In this document: positions 19,791 to 31,346 of the stretch, one piece after another
Layout: every line of letters starts with the position of its first letter
Numbering within the stretch: the first letter of the stretch is position 1
From: Cymbomonas tetramitiformis
Lineage: Eukaryota; Chlorophyta; Pyramimonadophyceae; Pyramimonadales; Pyramimonadaceae
Length of the DNA stretch: 64,000 nt
Assembly: GCA_001247695.2 (NCBI GenBank)
Contig: LGRX02034684.1
Location: 31,040-95,039 of the forward strand
Direction of reading: 5' to 3'
Position numbers and translations under genes: made by a program
Notes under the pieces: model-generated
Seen by the model: only the letters and a program-made list of their open reading frames with translations
The model's database searches: none
What the model was told of the DNA's origin: nothing

Positions 19791-20998
19791 GTTCTTCGTT
19801 GACCCATCCCAATCCGCAATTGCATCGTGAAATTCTTCAGCTACGCAATTTCTTCAACGTTCCTCCGCCTCATGGGGCGAACGGTGCTGTGACTGCTGTG
19901 ATACACGCAGGGATTTCCAAAGTGCTCGGCTACTTTTATTTTTCATTTCGCTTATCATAATGTGTAAACTTAGGATACTATGTGTGCGCAGGTCATGTCG
20001 CAGGTATCCGATGGCGAGGAGGGACGCGCGCTCTTGAGATGTGGAAGTCGAGGTTGGCGTATGCCAACCTTGCTTGGGATGAAACCCAACCATATCGAAC
20101 GTATGGTATTAAGATATACATATTTCACGTTTGCATTCTTGGCATCTATGCAAAGTATGAGAAGCATTGAGTGAGCATAAGTCTTAGGCTGTTTTGGTTT
20201 TTGGTTCATGGCGCATTCGTGACCTCTTGGGGTGTGGAAGTCGAGGTTGGTTTATAACCAACCTTGCTTGGGATGAAACCCAACCACAACGGATTATCTT
20301 ATCGCACCTATCGTAGTTAAGTAATATACATTACAAGTTTGAAGGGCTTTCGAGAACGGTAAGGCGATGGCTGATTTTGTTTTTTGGGGTCGTAATACAT
20401 CAAGGAAAACAAAATCAGCCTACGAACTTGTCCTAACCGTTTGAGGCTCAAACCTTACAGGTTCATTGAGAAAAATGTACCGATGAGATAAGTTCGATGT
20501 GGTTGGGTTTCATCCCAAGCAAGGTTGGTTTTAACCAACCTCGACTTCCACACCCCAAGAGGTCACGAATGCGCCATGAACCAAAAACCAAAACAGCCTA
20601 AGACTTATGTCCACTCAATGCTCCTCAAACTTTGCATAGATGCCAAGAATGCAAACGTGAAATATGTACGATAAGTTCGATATGGTTGGATGGGTTTCAT
20701 CCCAAGCAAGGTTGGCATACGCCAACCTCGACTTCCACATCTCAAGAGCGCGCGTCCCTCCTCGCCATCGGATACCTGCGACATGACCTGCGCACACATA
20801 GTATCCTAATTTTACACATTATGATAAGCGAAATGAAAAATAAAAGTAGCCGAGCACTTTGGAAATCCCTGCGTGTATCACAGCAGTCACAGCACCGTTC
20901 GCCCCATGAGGCGGAGGAACGTTGAAGAAATTGCGTAGCTCTAGCTGAAGAATTTCACGATGCAATTGCGGATTGGGATGGGTCAACGAAGAACGAGT
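19787..20998. mobile_element. Foldback element with arms of about 505 bp
   Basis: The sequence from 19787 (ACTCGTTCTTCGTTGACCC) to about 20290 is repeated in inverse orientation from about 20497 to 20998, around a 200-base centre that itself contains a smaller inverted repeat (CTGATTTTGTTTT ... AAAACAAAATCAG). Each arm carries nested GGTTGG-n-CCAACC palindromes next to TTGCTTGGGATGAAACCC. It has no coding capacity. The right arm ends at the base before the LTR-like repeat at 20999, and the left arm begins where the terminal inverted repeat ends. Confidence 0.85.
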
Positions 20999-21523
20999 TG
21001 TAACAAACGCCGGCTTCCCATGGTACCGTGCCGGGTTTGTCCAGCTGGTGACAGGCGTGACAGATATGACAAGTATGACAGGCCTCGCGTAAGATGATTG
21101 CTCGAGAAGTGTAGACCTGCCAGAGAAGATATGGCCATTATCGGGTGACCAAGAAGTGATAAGACGATATGACAGTTACTACTTTGCCACTGACGTGTCA
21201 GTCAGAATGTGGTAAACGGTAACATTGTTAAAGCTGGCATGGAATAGTGACTTTCCATTGGCTAGATGAAGATTTCAGGGCGGAAGCCTGTTACAGTTTT
21301 GGGAGATGTAACAGAGAATTGAGATATAAGTAACCTCTGACCACAGGTCAAGGCTAGTGGACTCATTATTGTTTTGCCTTCCCAAGTGCTAGGTGGCTGT
21401 TCGCGTGCCAGTGCTAGACCGCTAAAACAGTTCTGCTCACAGTTTTGTACAATAATTCGTACTTTTGGATATTATACCGATCTTTTGATGAATATATTTT
21501 ACTGCTGTTTTTACTCTTTTACA
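20999..21523 (+). repeat. Left LTR-like repeat of the gypsy element
   Basis: It begins TGTAACAAACGCCGG and ends CTTTTACA. Only a few single-base differences separate it from 44095-44619, which implies recent divergence. A TATA-like GAGATATAAGTAACC occurs at about 21320. Confidence 0.85.
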
Positions 21524-21639
21524 AAACAATAATGTCCTGCGCGGAGCGGCTTTTTATTTCAGTGCTAATTCGGAAGTAGAGACCCTCTGGCGAGAAGACA
21601 ACAGCAGTTTGTGATAGCGGATTCGGAAGTCAGGCGACT

Positions 21640-22202
21640 CCAGGGGCACCCAAGGTGCACTGGCGGACCCTTCTTCTTTTCTGTACTTGGTGGTACTTGC
21701 ACGGAAAAAGGGTACCAGTGGCGGCGGCAGCGGATCAGCACTGAATTTACTGCTTAATGAGCGGCCTTTTATTATCCTGCAATATGCCCAGCTTTACCAC
21801 CTCGTTCTACAGTGAATCCAGGGACACCCCTGGTGTACTGGCCTAACTGTAGACAAGTTTGCTTCACTGATAAGCTAATCAGCACGGCATCAGCTTGGGC
21901 GGCGGCAGCAACAGAGCAGATCAGCAGTGAATGACCACCTTAATGAGCGGCTATTTTCCTGCGGTCCCTCTAGTGGACCACCTTGTCTGAAGTGAATCCA
22001 GGGACACCCCTGGTGTACTGGCCTAACCGGAAGGCAAGTGTGTGACCTAGAAGCTAATTAGCAGCGGCATCTGCCTGGGCTGACTAATTAGAAGTGGATT
22101 AGCAGTGAGTTATTACCTGTATGAGTGGCCTCACACCTTACGGCTTCCCTGACGGTGCCACCCTGTCTGACGGCTAATCCAGGGACACCCCTGGTGTACT
22201 GG
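21640..22202 (+). promoter_or_regulatory. Leader hairpins 1-4 of the gypsy element
   Basis: Four copies at 21640-21663, 21818-21841, 21998-22021 and 22179-22202. Each has outer stem CCAG/CTGG and an inner stem of GCACC/GGTGC (first copy) or ACACC/GGTGT (the other three). They are embedded in larger imperfect repeats of about 180 bases. They lie between the LTR and gag and so would be in the element RNA. Confidence 0.75.
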
Positions 22203-22642
22203 CCTAAGCCTGAAGCAGGGGTGTGCTCACAAGAGAATTGGCAGCGGCATCAGCCCTAAAGGCAGTAACTGGGTCAGCTTCATATATATTATCTACTGTT
22301 CTGGCAGAGATATCTGGTGAATTCAGACTTGATTTGAGTACCGGCTCAGCCTGGAGTGTTGCTGGTTATTTTTGGAACACCTGAAGATGTTTGCTAAAAC
22401 TCTCTTAGCTCTCCTGCGGTACCTGGCAACTGGTGAGGCCCTTATGACACCGGTCACCTTCTTAATGAGCAGTGGTGTTGCGAAACACTTCTCCGAACGC
22501 GGTCAACGCATGCAACCCTCCGAAAAAATTCCAGCCGCCTTTATTGTTTTATTATTGCGATAACTTTTATGATAATGAGTGGCAATTTTTTCGTTCATAT
22601 GGTTTTATTACTGCATTTCTCAGGTGTATTTTGATACGCGTT

Positions 22643-23464
22643 ATGCGACAAGCAGCGTTCAGTATGGCCAAGAAGCCTAGTCGGAAAAATCAGCCGTCGG
22701 AACCGCTTTTTGTGAGTCTCGAGATACAATTGCGTCAGGTGTTAAGCAGCGCAGCCTCAGCCTTACACTTGCTGAAAATCTCGAAGGGGAACTATGCCAC
22801 GCTTTCGAGTGACTCTGTCAGTTGTCGTGCAGTGGAATCGCTCCCATCGAAACTCTCCGACTCACAGTTACTGTCGAAAAATCTGCTCGAGTCAATCAAA
22901 CTAGTGGAAGCGAAATCAATTGCAGTAGTTACCACAGCAGAGAGAGTACTCATCGCATCAAAGGAAAGTGATAAATCTGAGTGCGCAGAGCGTCTGGGAG
23001 CCAAGGAAAAGAAAAGCCCCAGTGCTAGAACGCTCAGGCGCAAAAATCTCCGAGCATCGCGCAAAGCTGACAAGCAATCTGGAAAAAGAGACAAAGAGCC
23101 AACAGAAGGCACAGCGCCACGCGCGAAAACACCCTCGCAGAAGAAGAACTCAGATGTCCTGGTATTACCTAGCGCATCTCCTGTTAAAACAAGGGAGGCA
23201 GATCCAGTGACACCAGCCGCGACCACATCCTGTATGGCCTTAGCACCTAAGTCCACAGGAAAGAAGCGTGCCAAGGGCAGCACTGGCGACAAGGGAAATC
23301 GTACGCACTCGAAGGCAAGAAGGTCGTTCACATGGAGCAAACAGGAGCATCGCAAACGCTCAGAATCGGTGCCTGCTGTAGATAAGCAGGCGAACGAATC
23401 CCTGCAGCGTTCGACTTCACTTAGCCCTGAAGGGCGATCTATGTTCAGAGTCTATGATAGATAA
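22643..23464 (+). CDS. Lysine/serine-rich ORF upstream of gag, unknown
   Basis: 274 aa from ATG 22643 (the open frame reaches back to 22472). A short helical region (about residues 20-110) is followed by a strongly basic K/R/S/T-rich tail. No recognised domain; it resembles a nuclear or nucleic-acid-binding tail. It sits inside the gypsy leader, where the hairpin-bearing repeats are interrupted near 22478 (GTTGCGAA followed by foreign sequence) and resume near 24119. It may therefore be an insertion or an accessory ORF of the element. Confidence 0.4.
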   Translation: MRQAAFSMAKKPSRKNQPSEPLFVSLEIQLRQVLSSAASALHLLKISKGNYATLSSDSVSCRAVESLPSKLSDSQLLSKNLLESIKLVEAKSIAVVTTAERVLIASKESDKSECAERLGAKEKKSPSARTLRRKNLRASRKADKQSGKRDKEPTEGTAPRAKTPSQKKNSDVLVLPSASPVKTREADPVTPAATTSCMALAPKSTGKKRAKGSTGDKGNRTHSKARRSFTWSKQEHRKRSESVPAVDKQANESLQRSTSLSPEGRSMFRVYDR

Positions 23465-24118
23465 GTACCCGAGACAGTGGAGACACATGTATCAGTCACC
23501 TTATTCGCTGTTGGAAGGGCATCACGAAACGAACGCTTTCGAGGAATCGCACGTCTTGCTAATCTCACAGACTTTATTTGGTGCCAACACGTCAAACGTA
23601 ATAGCCGCTTTTCCCATGAAGGTTTTTTCAGCGGCGTAACCAGTGTTGAATTTGCGGTGAGTGGATCCAGAGGACCCGTGGGGCCGCGGGCAACGGCTTA
23701 CCCTAAATCTCAAGAACCTTCAAGAGGACTGCTTGGGATCCCACAGCACCCTAGACACCGCGTAGAAGTATGATGGCTTCGTTTGCCGCTCTACCTGCCT
23801 GTTTAAAGTAATCCTGTACCGCGCGAACGGATCCTTAGGCTGCTTAACCGGGTGGGGCAACTCCCTCCTGTAACCGAAGTCGGGGTTGAGATCTTGCCTG
23901 CTAGCATCTGCAGTACTGGAATACTGTTTAGTTCCTGCCGTAGGACTTCAGTAAGGGGACGGCCGACCGAAATGTAGACCGAGTTACTTGCTCTATACGT
24001 AGGTGCAAAACAGATCATAATCCTAAATAGCGGTGGGGGGTGGAAAGGGAATGGCTCCCTTTAGAATCCAGCCCACACCAGTCCAATGGTGTCTTTATTT
24101 TATTTTGGTGTTGCGAAT
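23465..24118. other. Gene-free part of the gypsy leader
   Basis: I see no ORF or clear repeat. The tract ends where the hairpin-bearing leader repeat resumes at 24119. Confidence 0.4.
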
Positions 24119-24548
24119 CCAGGGGTGCTCAGCACACTGGCTTAGCCTCCAGCTCTGCGTAGCGACTTGCACTCTTGCTTGCTGGGCTGAGAACGAACTT
24201 CCATGGCAACTTCTGAACTCTTGATGAGCAGTGGCGTTGCGAATCCAGGGGTGCTCAGCAAACTGGCTTAGCCCCCAGCTCTGTGTAGTGACGTTGTTCC
24301 TGGTACTTTGGCTGAGAAAGAGTTCCCATGGCAACCTCTGTGCTCTTGATGAACAGTGGCTCTGCGAATCGAGGGGTGCTCAGCACACCGGCTCAGCTTT
24401 AAGCCTTTCTCACACAAGTACTCTGCATCTGCTGCTGATTCAGAGCGCCAAGACATATTGTTGGACCCTTGGGCCTGCGCTGGTTATACGCGTCTCGCCC
24501 TCCTGCTTGTTCAGAACGGTGTGAATCCAGGGGCACTCAGTGCACTGG
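24119..24548 (+). promoter_or_regulatory. Leader hairpins 5-8 of the gypsy element
   Basis: Copies at 24119-24140, 24245-24266, 24370-24391 and 24527-24548. Inner stems are GTGCT/AGCAC (one copy with a single mismatch) and, in the last, GCACT/AGTGC. The outer CCAG/CTGG stem is kept in three of the four. Together with copies 1-4 the inner stem takes at least four different paired sequences. Confidence 0.75.
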
Positions 24549-24762
24549 CCTAAACCAGCCTGAATTAAGCCTGCATCCTGCTGGTGAACGAGCTTTGCGC
24601 TGAGGAAGGGCACACCTCCTTTGCCCCACTCGTTGAGCATTAACGCAGTACTTGACCACGGAGGGAGAAGCGGAGTTGAGTGTCGCCGCTGTCCAGTCCA
24701 CAGAACGCGAGGCACAGCGATTGGCTCGGGAAAGAAATAGCCAGAGGCGGATCACTGGCTAT

Positions 24763-26997
24763 ATGAGCACAGGGGGGTCGGCTCCAGAATCCAGCCCCTC
24801 TACACCAGTATCACCATCATCAGCATCAGCAGCAGCAGCAGCATCAGCAGCAGCAGCAGCAGCACTTGCAGGAGGAGTGGCAGCCTCAGTGCCCGCAGCC
24901 TGTCCGTTTCCCTTCGCAATCGATAGCTTAGACGAGATGGACCAGTATGACAGGAACAGTGACACACTTGACAAGGCTGACACGAAGCTTTGTTACACTG
25001 GTGGCAAGAATGAGGACAGGGCGCTCTTTATCAGGCGTTTCGTTGAATTGGTGGGGAAGGTGCAGCGGACTCATGAGGCCAGGATACGCAGGCACATGAG
25101 GTCAGCGGCTTTCCAGGCACTCAGCCCGCAGGCGAAGAAGGCCCTGAGGGAGTCCCAGCCAGATTACAGATCATTATGGGATGGCCTGCCTTCGTTCCTA
25201 GCAGGGGATGACCATTCCACCTCAGTCGCCTATGACTGGTGGTGCGCTGCATACATGAAGAATGGCCTCATGGCTTCACACGCGTATCATGTCCTGAAGG
25301 ATCTCACTCGGAGGGACTCTTTCCAGGGCTCTGTGCGCTGTGCACAACCTCCTTTCCATGAGCTGATGCCAGGCGTGACATGGGCAGTCTGCAGAAGGGT
25401 CCAGGATGGCGATGTCGATGGTGAACAGTCTGACGAGTGGGAATTCGAGGGAACCTCCACCAAGGGTCTCACAGGCACGGATGGCAAGGAGGATTCTCAC
25501 TATTTCTGGGCCTTGAGGGCTTTCGTTGCAGAACTCGAGGCCAAGTTCTTGATGAAGGGTACCAAGGAGATGGAGGACCTTCTGGTCGCCAAGTCGCAGA
25601 CTCCCGAACAAGATGGCCTCGCTTACGTGAAGAGCTGCCGCCGCAGGGAGTCAGCGCTCAACGCTGGCAAGATGGTGGAGGACTCCATCGTCAGGCAGGA
25701 CATTGAGGAATATATCAAGGGGCTGCGTATCAAGGAGTACAGGGAGCGCGTCTCCGAGCAGCTGCGAGTCAGCCATCCTGCCCCCAACAAGGTCACGTGG
25801 GAGGACCTGGAGGTTATCGTGGACGTCCAGGATAAGCTGAAGAACGATGCGGAAGCCTGGGCGCTGGCGCAGCAGCAGGACCTCGTTCGCAGGGCTAGCT
25901 GCGTGTACTCTTGCTATGAGGCGAGGCAACTCGGACTCGACCTCCCCGAGCTGGTGGCTTCCATGAGGCGCTCTGGCTCTTCCCGAAAGACTGGGGGCAG
26001 GCGCAGGGACAACAAGAAGAAGGAGCCGGCGCAGCCTGGCGACGATGATGCAAAGAAGCCACCGAGGGAGGCGAACAATGCTGAGAGGAACAAGGCCACG
26101 TACGGCAGAGTTCCGCCACCCGACGCTCCTAAGGACGGGCAGTGCGAGTATTGCTTCACGCGCTTGCCTCATACCCCAGACCGCTGCTGGACTGGCTGTC
26201 GTGACTCCCGGGTGCCCCCGAACTTCCACAAGGACCGGCAGAACTCCAAGTACCCGAATGAAGTCAAGAACGCACAGCTGCGCGCCTACAACATCGCGCA
26301 TCGCTTCGACAAGCACAAGATGGGGATCACCACGAAGGAGTGGCTCAAGCTGCCGGAGGCCAAGCAGCAGCAGCAGCAGGTGGCAGCCAGCGCCGAAGTG
26401 AAGGAGAAGCTCGCTGCTGAGCTATCAGGCTTGCAGGCAGCAGCACCGGCTAAGGGAGGCAAGAGCACCGAGGCGCAGGCCCAGTCAGAGGCGAGTGATG
26501 ACGACGCTGAGTATCACTCCAACTTCAACGAGCGAGCGGAGTATGATGTGGACGAGTGCGACTGCCTCACCGATGAAGGGCTGGGTGTCAGCGACCGCGC
26601 TGGTGTAAGCCACGCGCCAGAGCTCCAGGCTAGGGCCGCAGTTGCCCTGGGGAGTACGCAGAAGATGCAGGGCTTCAAGGTCAAGACGCCTGAGGAGTTT
26701 GACAAAGCTGCCCAGGTGCCCAGAGCTGTCCCTCCCAACGTCCTCAGCAGGAAGTTCCATCTGTTGGCGTCCAATCTCCGCAGCTCCATGCGGACCTGCT
26801 CGCAGATTGCTGCGATCTTACTGTCCCAGCGCGCCATAGACCTTCCAAAGGACATCGAGAACCTCCTGGCCCTGGAGGAGCTCGAGGGCAATGAGCCGGG
26901 GGACACAGTCGAGCAACCCACCGACACACCACTGAGGATTTCTGTTAATAAAGTGTTAAAAAGTGTTAATTATGTGTTAAAAAGTGTTAACGGGTAG
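24763..26997 (+). CDS. gag: Gag polyprotein of the gypsy element
   Basis: The frame is open from 24652; the first ATG is at 24763, giving about 744 aa. It opens with a Ser/Ala tract coded by AGC/CAGCAG repeats (24815-24870), then a helical capsid-like region (residues 100-400), a basic linker, and one zinc knuckle (C-E-Y-C-F-T-R-L-P-H-T-P-D-R-C, near 26140-26190). An acidic tail follows. The last 20 or so codons (V-N-K-V-L-K-S-V-N type) are read from the GTGTTAA repeats of the inserted element at 26935, so the native end of gag is lost and gag no longer runs into protease. Confidence 0.8.
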   Translation: MSTGGSAPESSPSTPVSPSSASAAAAASAAAAAALAGGVAASVPAACPFPFAIDSLDEMDQYDRNSDTLDKADTKLCYTGGKNEDRALFIRRFVELVGKVQRTHEARIRRHMRSAAFQALSPQAKKALRESQPDYRSLWDGLPSFLAGDDHSTSVAYDWWCAAYMKNGLMASHAYHVLKDLTRRDSFQGSVRCAQPPFHELMPGVTWAVCRRVQDGDVDGEQSDEWEFEGTSTKGLTGTDGKEDSHYFWALRAFVAELEAKFLMKGTKEMEDLLVAKSQTPEQDGLAYVKSCRRRESALNAGKMVEDSIVRQDIEEYIKGLRIKEYRERVSEQLRVSHPAPNKVTWEDLEVIVDVQDKLKNDAEAWALAQQQDLVRRASCVYSCYEARQLGLDLPELVASMRRSGSSRKTGGRRRDNKKKEPAQPGDDDAKKPPREANNAERNKATYGRVPPPDAPKDGQCEYCFTRLPHTPDRCWTGCRDSRVPPNFHKDRQNSKYPNEVKNAQLRAYNIAHRFDKHKMGITTKEWLKLPEAKQQQQQVAASAEVKEKLAAELSGLQAAAPAKGGKSTEAQAQSEASDDDAEYHSNFNERAEYDVDECDCLTDEGLGVSDRAGVSHAPELQARAAVALGSTQKMQGFKVKTPEEFDKAAQVPRAVPPNVLSRKFHLLASNLRSSMRTCSQIAAILLSQRAIDLPKDIENLLALEELEGNEPGDTVEQPTDTPLRISVNKVLKSVNYVLKSVNG

Positions 26998-27229
26998 GAA
27001 CTGTTAATAGTGGTGGTATAAATCCCGGTGGTAAATAATGATTGGCTTGGGAAAAAGTTAAGGAATAATATAATTCATGTTAACAGAATGTTAACAGAAT
27101 GTTAACAGAATGTTAAATTAACACAATTTTAACAGAATGTTAACACTTAATCGGAGGGGTGCCGGAGGGAGTTGAAATAGCCCCCCCTCGCGAGATCGTT
27201 ACACATGTAAGGAATATTAACAGAAATTT

Positions 27230-27480
27230 TACACTTTTAATAGGAATCATACACGTGGCACTCGGATTAACAGTTTTGCCGGATACTAACACTTGGCAGA
27301 CTGTAAACGGTCATAAATTAACAGATTTGGCCGGATCGTCCACGTGGCATGACTATTAACACTAGCACCACTAGATATTAACAGAAATTCCAGATTGTTC
27401 CACGTGGCATGTCTATTAACACTAGCACCACTAGCTATTAACAGAAATTCCAGATTGTTCCACGTGGCATGCTAAGAGGG
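27230..27480. repeat. Tandem repeats with CACGTGGCATGTCTATTAACACTAGCACC core
   Basis: Three to four units of about 60-65 bases share CACGTGGCA, TATTAACACTAGCACCACTAG and AACAGAAATTCCAGATTGTTC. They lie in the left subterminal zone of the inserted element. Confidence 0.75.
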
Positions 27481-28130
27481 ACTGCCGATGCTACTAAAAG
27501 TACCACTGGAACAGATACGTTCCATGTGGCAAGCAGGCATTCGCAATCTACACAGAGCAATTGGACGGAGCTGATGAAGCTGCGCTGGCGTTCGGTGTCC
27601 TCCTTCGATTGCTGCGCGGAGCTGATGAAGTAGCTTGCGCTATTGCTTCTTGCAACGTACCGCTTTCATCCCCGGCCATAGGTAAGTGGCGTGTAGAGGT
27701 ACGCGGTTTCCAGGTGAGCCGATCCAGCCCCTGCCCCTATTCAGCCCCTGCCACGATCCAGCCCCCCCCGATCCAGCCCATGCCCCGATGGTTTAGCACA
27801 ATTGCACCTGTCGTGGAATTGCACCGATGCCGGCGTTTACCTTAGCGTAGGGTGCGACAAACGCCGCGCCCCGTGCGCCACCGGGAGCCTGAACAACGCC
27901 CGCTTCAGTTTATTCACACTTAAAATAAACCAACATTATGTTCCCAGAAACTGCACGTACCGCGTTATTACCAGTTCGCGGTTGCTTTCCAACATTCACC
28001 AAGTCCGCGCGCACGTCCTCCATCTGATATGAACACCACCTTCACCCTTGGCTTTGCAGTCTATAAATTAAGCAGATACCTACCAACCATTGTGTGGATG
28101 AAAATATAACAGCAATTGTGCTTCTTCTAG

Positions 28131-28961
28131 TTCTCGGCGGAACGCTTCAGGAAGATCAAGTAGTAAGCCTCCACGGTGCCGTACTCAAAAGCGTCGGCCG
28201 CGGGTTTTCCTGGACGTGCGCCACAGTCGATATGTCATCAACAGTGCAAACTGCGAAACATTGCATCCCGTGCTTACCATGCCCGATTCGAATGGGTTTT
28301 TCTCGGTATCCGACAACACGAGGATCTCCCCCACACCTTCCACATGGAGGGAGTCCGCACCTCCGGGTTGACACCCCACAAACTCAATGACGGTAACCGG
28401 AGGGAAATCACCGGTCTCCCACTCTTCGCGCGACCACATGGGGTACGACACACCGCACACAATAACGTTTCCATGTCTCTCACCCTGCATGCGCCAATTG
28501 TGTATAATCCGGAATATCGTGCGTGCGCACTGTGCTCACACAGCACAAGGGCCAGGAACAACGCTTGCCGACATGGGAGGACCCCCTCGCCAGAACACAC
28601 GGTGCCCACACGTTGTCCCAACATAAGCCGCACGGCGTTATCACTTGCGCTAAGCGGGACGTTCAACATGTACCACTCCGTGACAACTGGGCGGACGATC
28701 CCTGCATGTGCATCAACCCGACGGGCTACGTTTTGTCCCACTCGATGTTGGGTTGTACAACCACGTGTGTCCGTGAAACAGGAGTTTCATGAGGTTGTCC
28801 AGGGGGGGGAAGCAGATACAGCAGGAAGCGGGAATGGCGGGTGCATAGCGTACCTTGTGGCCAACCGCAGCCGCCGCGTCTTCAGAAGCGGGGGTGGCAG
28901 AGGCGCCCCCTTCAGTTGCGGCTGCTGGTGCTGCGGGAGCATCCTGAGTGGGACGCGACAA
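28131..28961 (-). pseudogene. Broken coding remnants inside the 6.1-kb element
   Basis: On the minus strand, fragments of protein-like sequence occupy shifting frames: an Ala-rich start at 28961, a stretch at 28741-28274, one at 28490-28185 (containing T-V-I-E-F-V-G-C-Q-P-G-G) and an end at 28131 (E-Y-G-T-V-E-A-Y-Y-L-I-F-L-K). GTAAGC and AG sites exist, so it may be a spliced gene rather than a dead one. No family is recognised; it is a candidate for the transposase or a partner gene. Confidence 0.35.
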
Positions 28962-29059
28962 TCGGAACGTGTAGTTAGAACCTGCTCATCCGGCGTGACC
29001 GACCGTGCTTGACCGTGCGTCCGCCAACCGTGCGTAACCTCATGATGGAGGGTGAGTGT

Positions 29060-30760
29060 CATGGGACCCGGTGAACACAAAAATAAAACACTTCAAACAA
29101 CCATTAGCTGCCCACTGGCGACAATATGTCCCCAGCAAGCCTCCGGTTGGTATGAGATGCACCCTTAAAAAAGAAAACAGGGACACGAGGCTTCCAAACC
29201 GCCGCATCGTTGCGCGACCGGCCCGTTGGCGATCAGCGCACGAGCTACACGGTTGAGCGGCATGGGACCCGATGATAAAAAACCCCCACTTCAAACAACC
29301 ATAAGCAACCCACTGGCGACAATATGTCCCCAGCAAGCTGCCGGTTGATATGAGATGCACCCTTAAAAAAGAAAACAGGGACAAGAGGCTTGCAAACCGC
29401 CGCATCGTTGCGCGACCGGCCCGTTGGCGATCAGCGCACGAGCTACACGGTTGAGCGGCATGGGACCCGATGACAAAAAACCCCCACTTCAAACAACCAT
29501 AAGTTGCCCACTGGCGACAATATGTCCCCAGCAAGCCTCCGGTTGATATGAGATGCACCCTCAAAAAAGAAAACAGGGACAAGAGGCTTGCAAACCGCCG
29601 CATCGTTGCGCGACCGGCCCGTTGGCGATCAGCGCACGAGCTACACGGTTGAGCGGCATGGGACCCGATGACAAAAAACCCCCACTTCAAACAACCATAA
29701 GCTGCCCACTGGCGACAATATGTCCCCAGCAAGCCTCCGGTTGATGTGAGATGCACCCTTAAAAAAGAAAACAGGGACAAGAGGCTTGCAAACCGCCGCA
29801 TCGTTGCGCGACCGGCCCGTTGGCGATCAGCGCACGAGCTACACGGTTGAGCGGCATGGGACCCGATGATAAAAAAACCCCCACTTCAAACAACCATAAG
29901 CTGCCCACTGGCGACAATATGTCCCCAGCAAGCTGCCGGTTGATATGAGATGCACCCTCAAAAAAGAAAACAGGGACACGAGGCTTGCAAACCGCCGCAT
30001 CGTTGCGCGACCGGCCCGTTGGCGATCAGCGCACGAGCTACACGGTTGAGCGGCATGGGACCCGATGATAAAAAACCCCCACTTCAAACAACCATAAGCT
30101 GCCCACTGGCGACAATATGTCCCCAGCAAGCCTCCGGTTGATGTGAGATGCACCCTTAAAAAAGAAAACAGGGACAAGAGGCTTGCAAACCGCCGCATCG
30201 TTGCGCGACCGGCCCGTTGGCGATCAGCGCACGAGCTACACGGTTGAGCGGCATGGGACCCGATGATAAAAAACCCCCACTTCAAACAACCATAAGCTGC
30301 CCACTGGCGACAATATGTCCCCAGCAAGCCTCCGGTTGATATGAGATGCACCCTTAAAAAAGAAAACAGGGACAAGAGGCTTGCAAACCGCCGCATCGTT
30401 GCGCGACCGGCCCGTTGGCGATCAGCGCACGAGCTACACGGTTGAGCGGCATGGGACCCGATGACAAAAAACCCCCACTTCAAACAACCATAAGTTGCCC
30501 ACTGGCGACAGTATGTCCCCAGCAAGCCTCCGGTTGATATGAGATGCACCCTCAAAAAAGAAAACAGGGACAAGAGGCTTGCAAACCGCCGCATCGTTGC
30601 GCGACCGGCCCGTTGGCGATCAGCGCACGAGCTACACGGTTGAGCGGCATGGGACCCGATGACAAAAAACCCCCACTTCAAACAACCATAAGCAACCCAC
30701 TGGCGACAATATGTCCCCAGCAAGCTGCCGATTGAGATGAAGTGCACCCTTTTTAAAAAA
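29060..30760. repeat. 198-bp satellite-like tandem array, nine units
   Basis: Unit starts (CATGGGACCC) fall at 29060, 29261, 29459, 29657, 29855, 30054, 30252, 30450 and 30648. The spacing is 198 apart from 201 for the first and one 199. Units are about 95% alike. 198 is 66 codons, so one minus-strand frame stays open for several units (66-aa repeats ending R-Q-R-A-G-R-A-T) and is broken by the 199-base unit. I read this as a satellite rather than a protein. Confidence 0.92.
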
Positions 30761-31346
30761 AAGTTGAGTTCAATCAAGTTGAGTTAGTGTTGAAACCTGT
30801 TACTAGCTTAAAACCTATAAGAGTGTACTGAGGCGCTCTACTTTGGTAGTGTGCTAACTTTGGTACAGTTGGTACTATGTACTAACTCAGCTGTTAGTGT
30901 TGAATACTGTTTAAAGTTAGCTTAATTAGGTTCTCGTCTTTATTTGTCTTGCCCCTATGCTCACTTCATCTTCTTTTATCTATGCCACAAGAAACAACCA
31001 AACCAAACCGGAAATTCAGTAGCCAATATTGTAGAGCGAAAAACTGAGTAACTTTCAAGAGGGACCATGATGGTTTGGCGTTCTACATTTGAGCTAGTGC
31101 CACCAAATTTTGTACCCAAAATGTTAAGGGCTTACCCAAGAGCGACAAAGCAAATAAGGTTTCACAAGACTCTAGGTGGGCTAGTTTTCACAGCTTTGAC
31201 TTGAAAGTGGTTACTTTTTGGCAAGCGGATTGCTAAGTTCCTAGTAAGCACAAGACTACCAGGTCATCTAGTTAGCACTAAGATGGACAAGATGCAGTTA
31301 AACACTAGTGCTTTCTATGCCTCAAGTCCGGTCCTATCAAAGTAGG

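Noticed and set aside
29040..30777. Long minus-strand ORFs through the 198-bp array as a repeat protein gene
   Set aside because: The open frame follows from a unit length divisible by three; one 199-base unit breaks it, and both strands have similar open frames. A satellite is the simpler reading.
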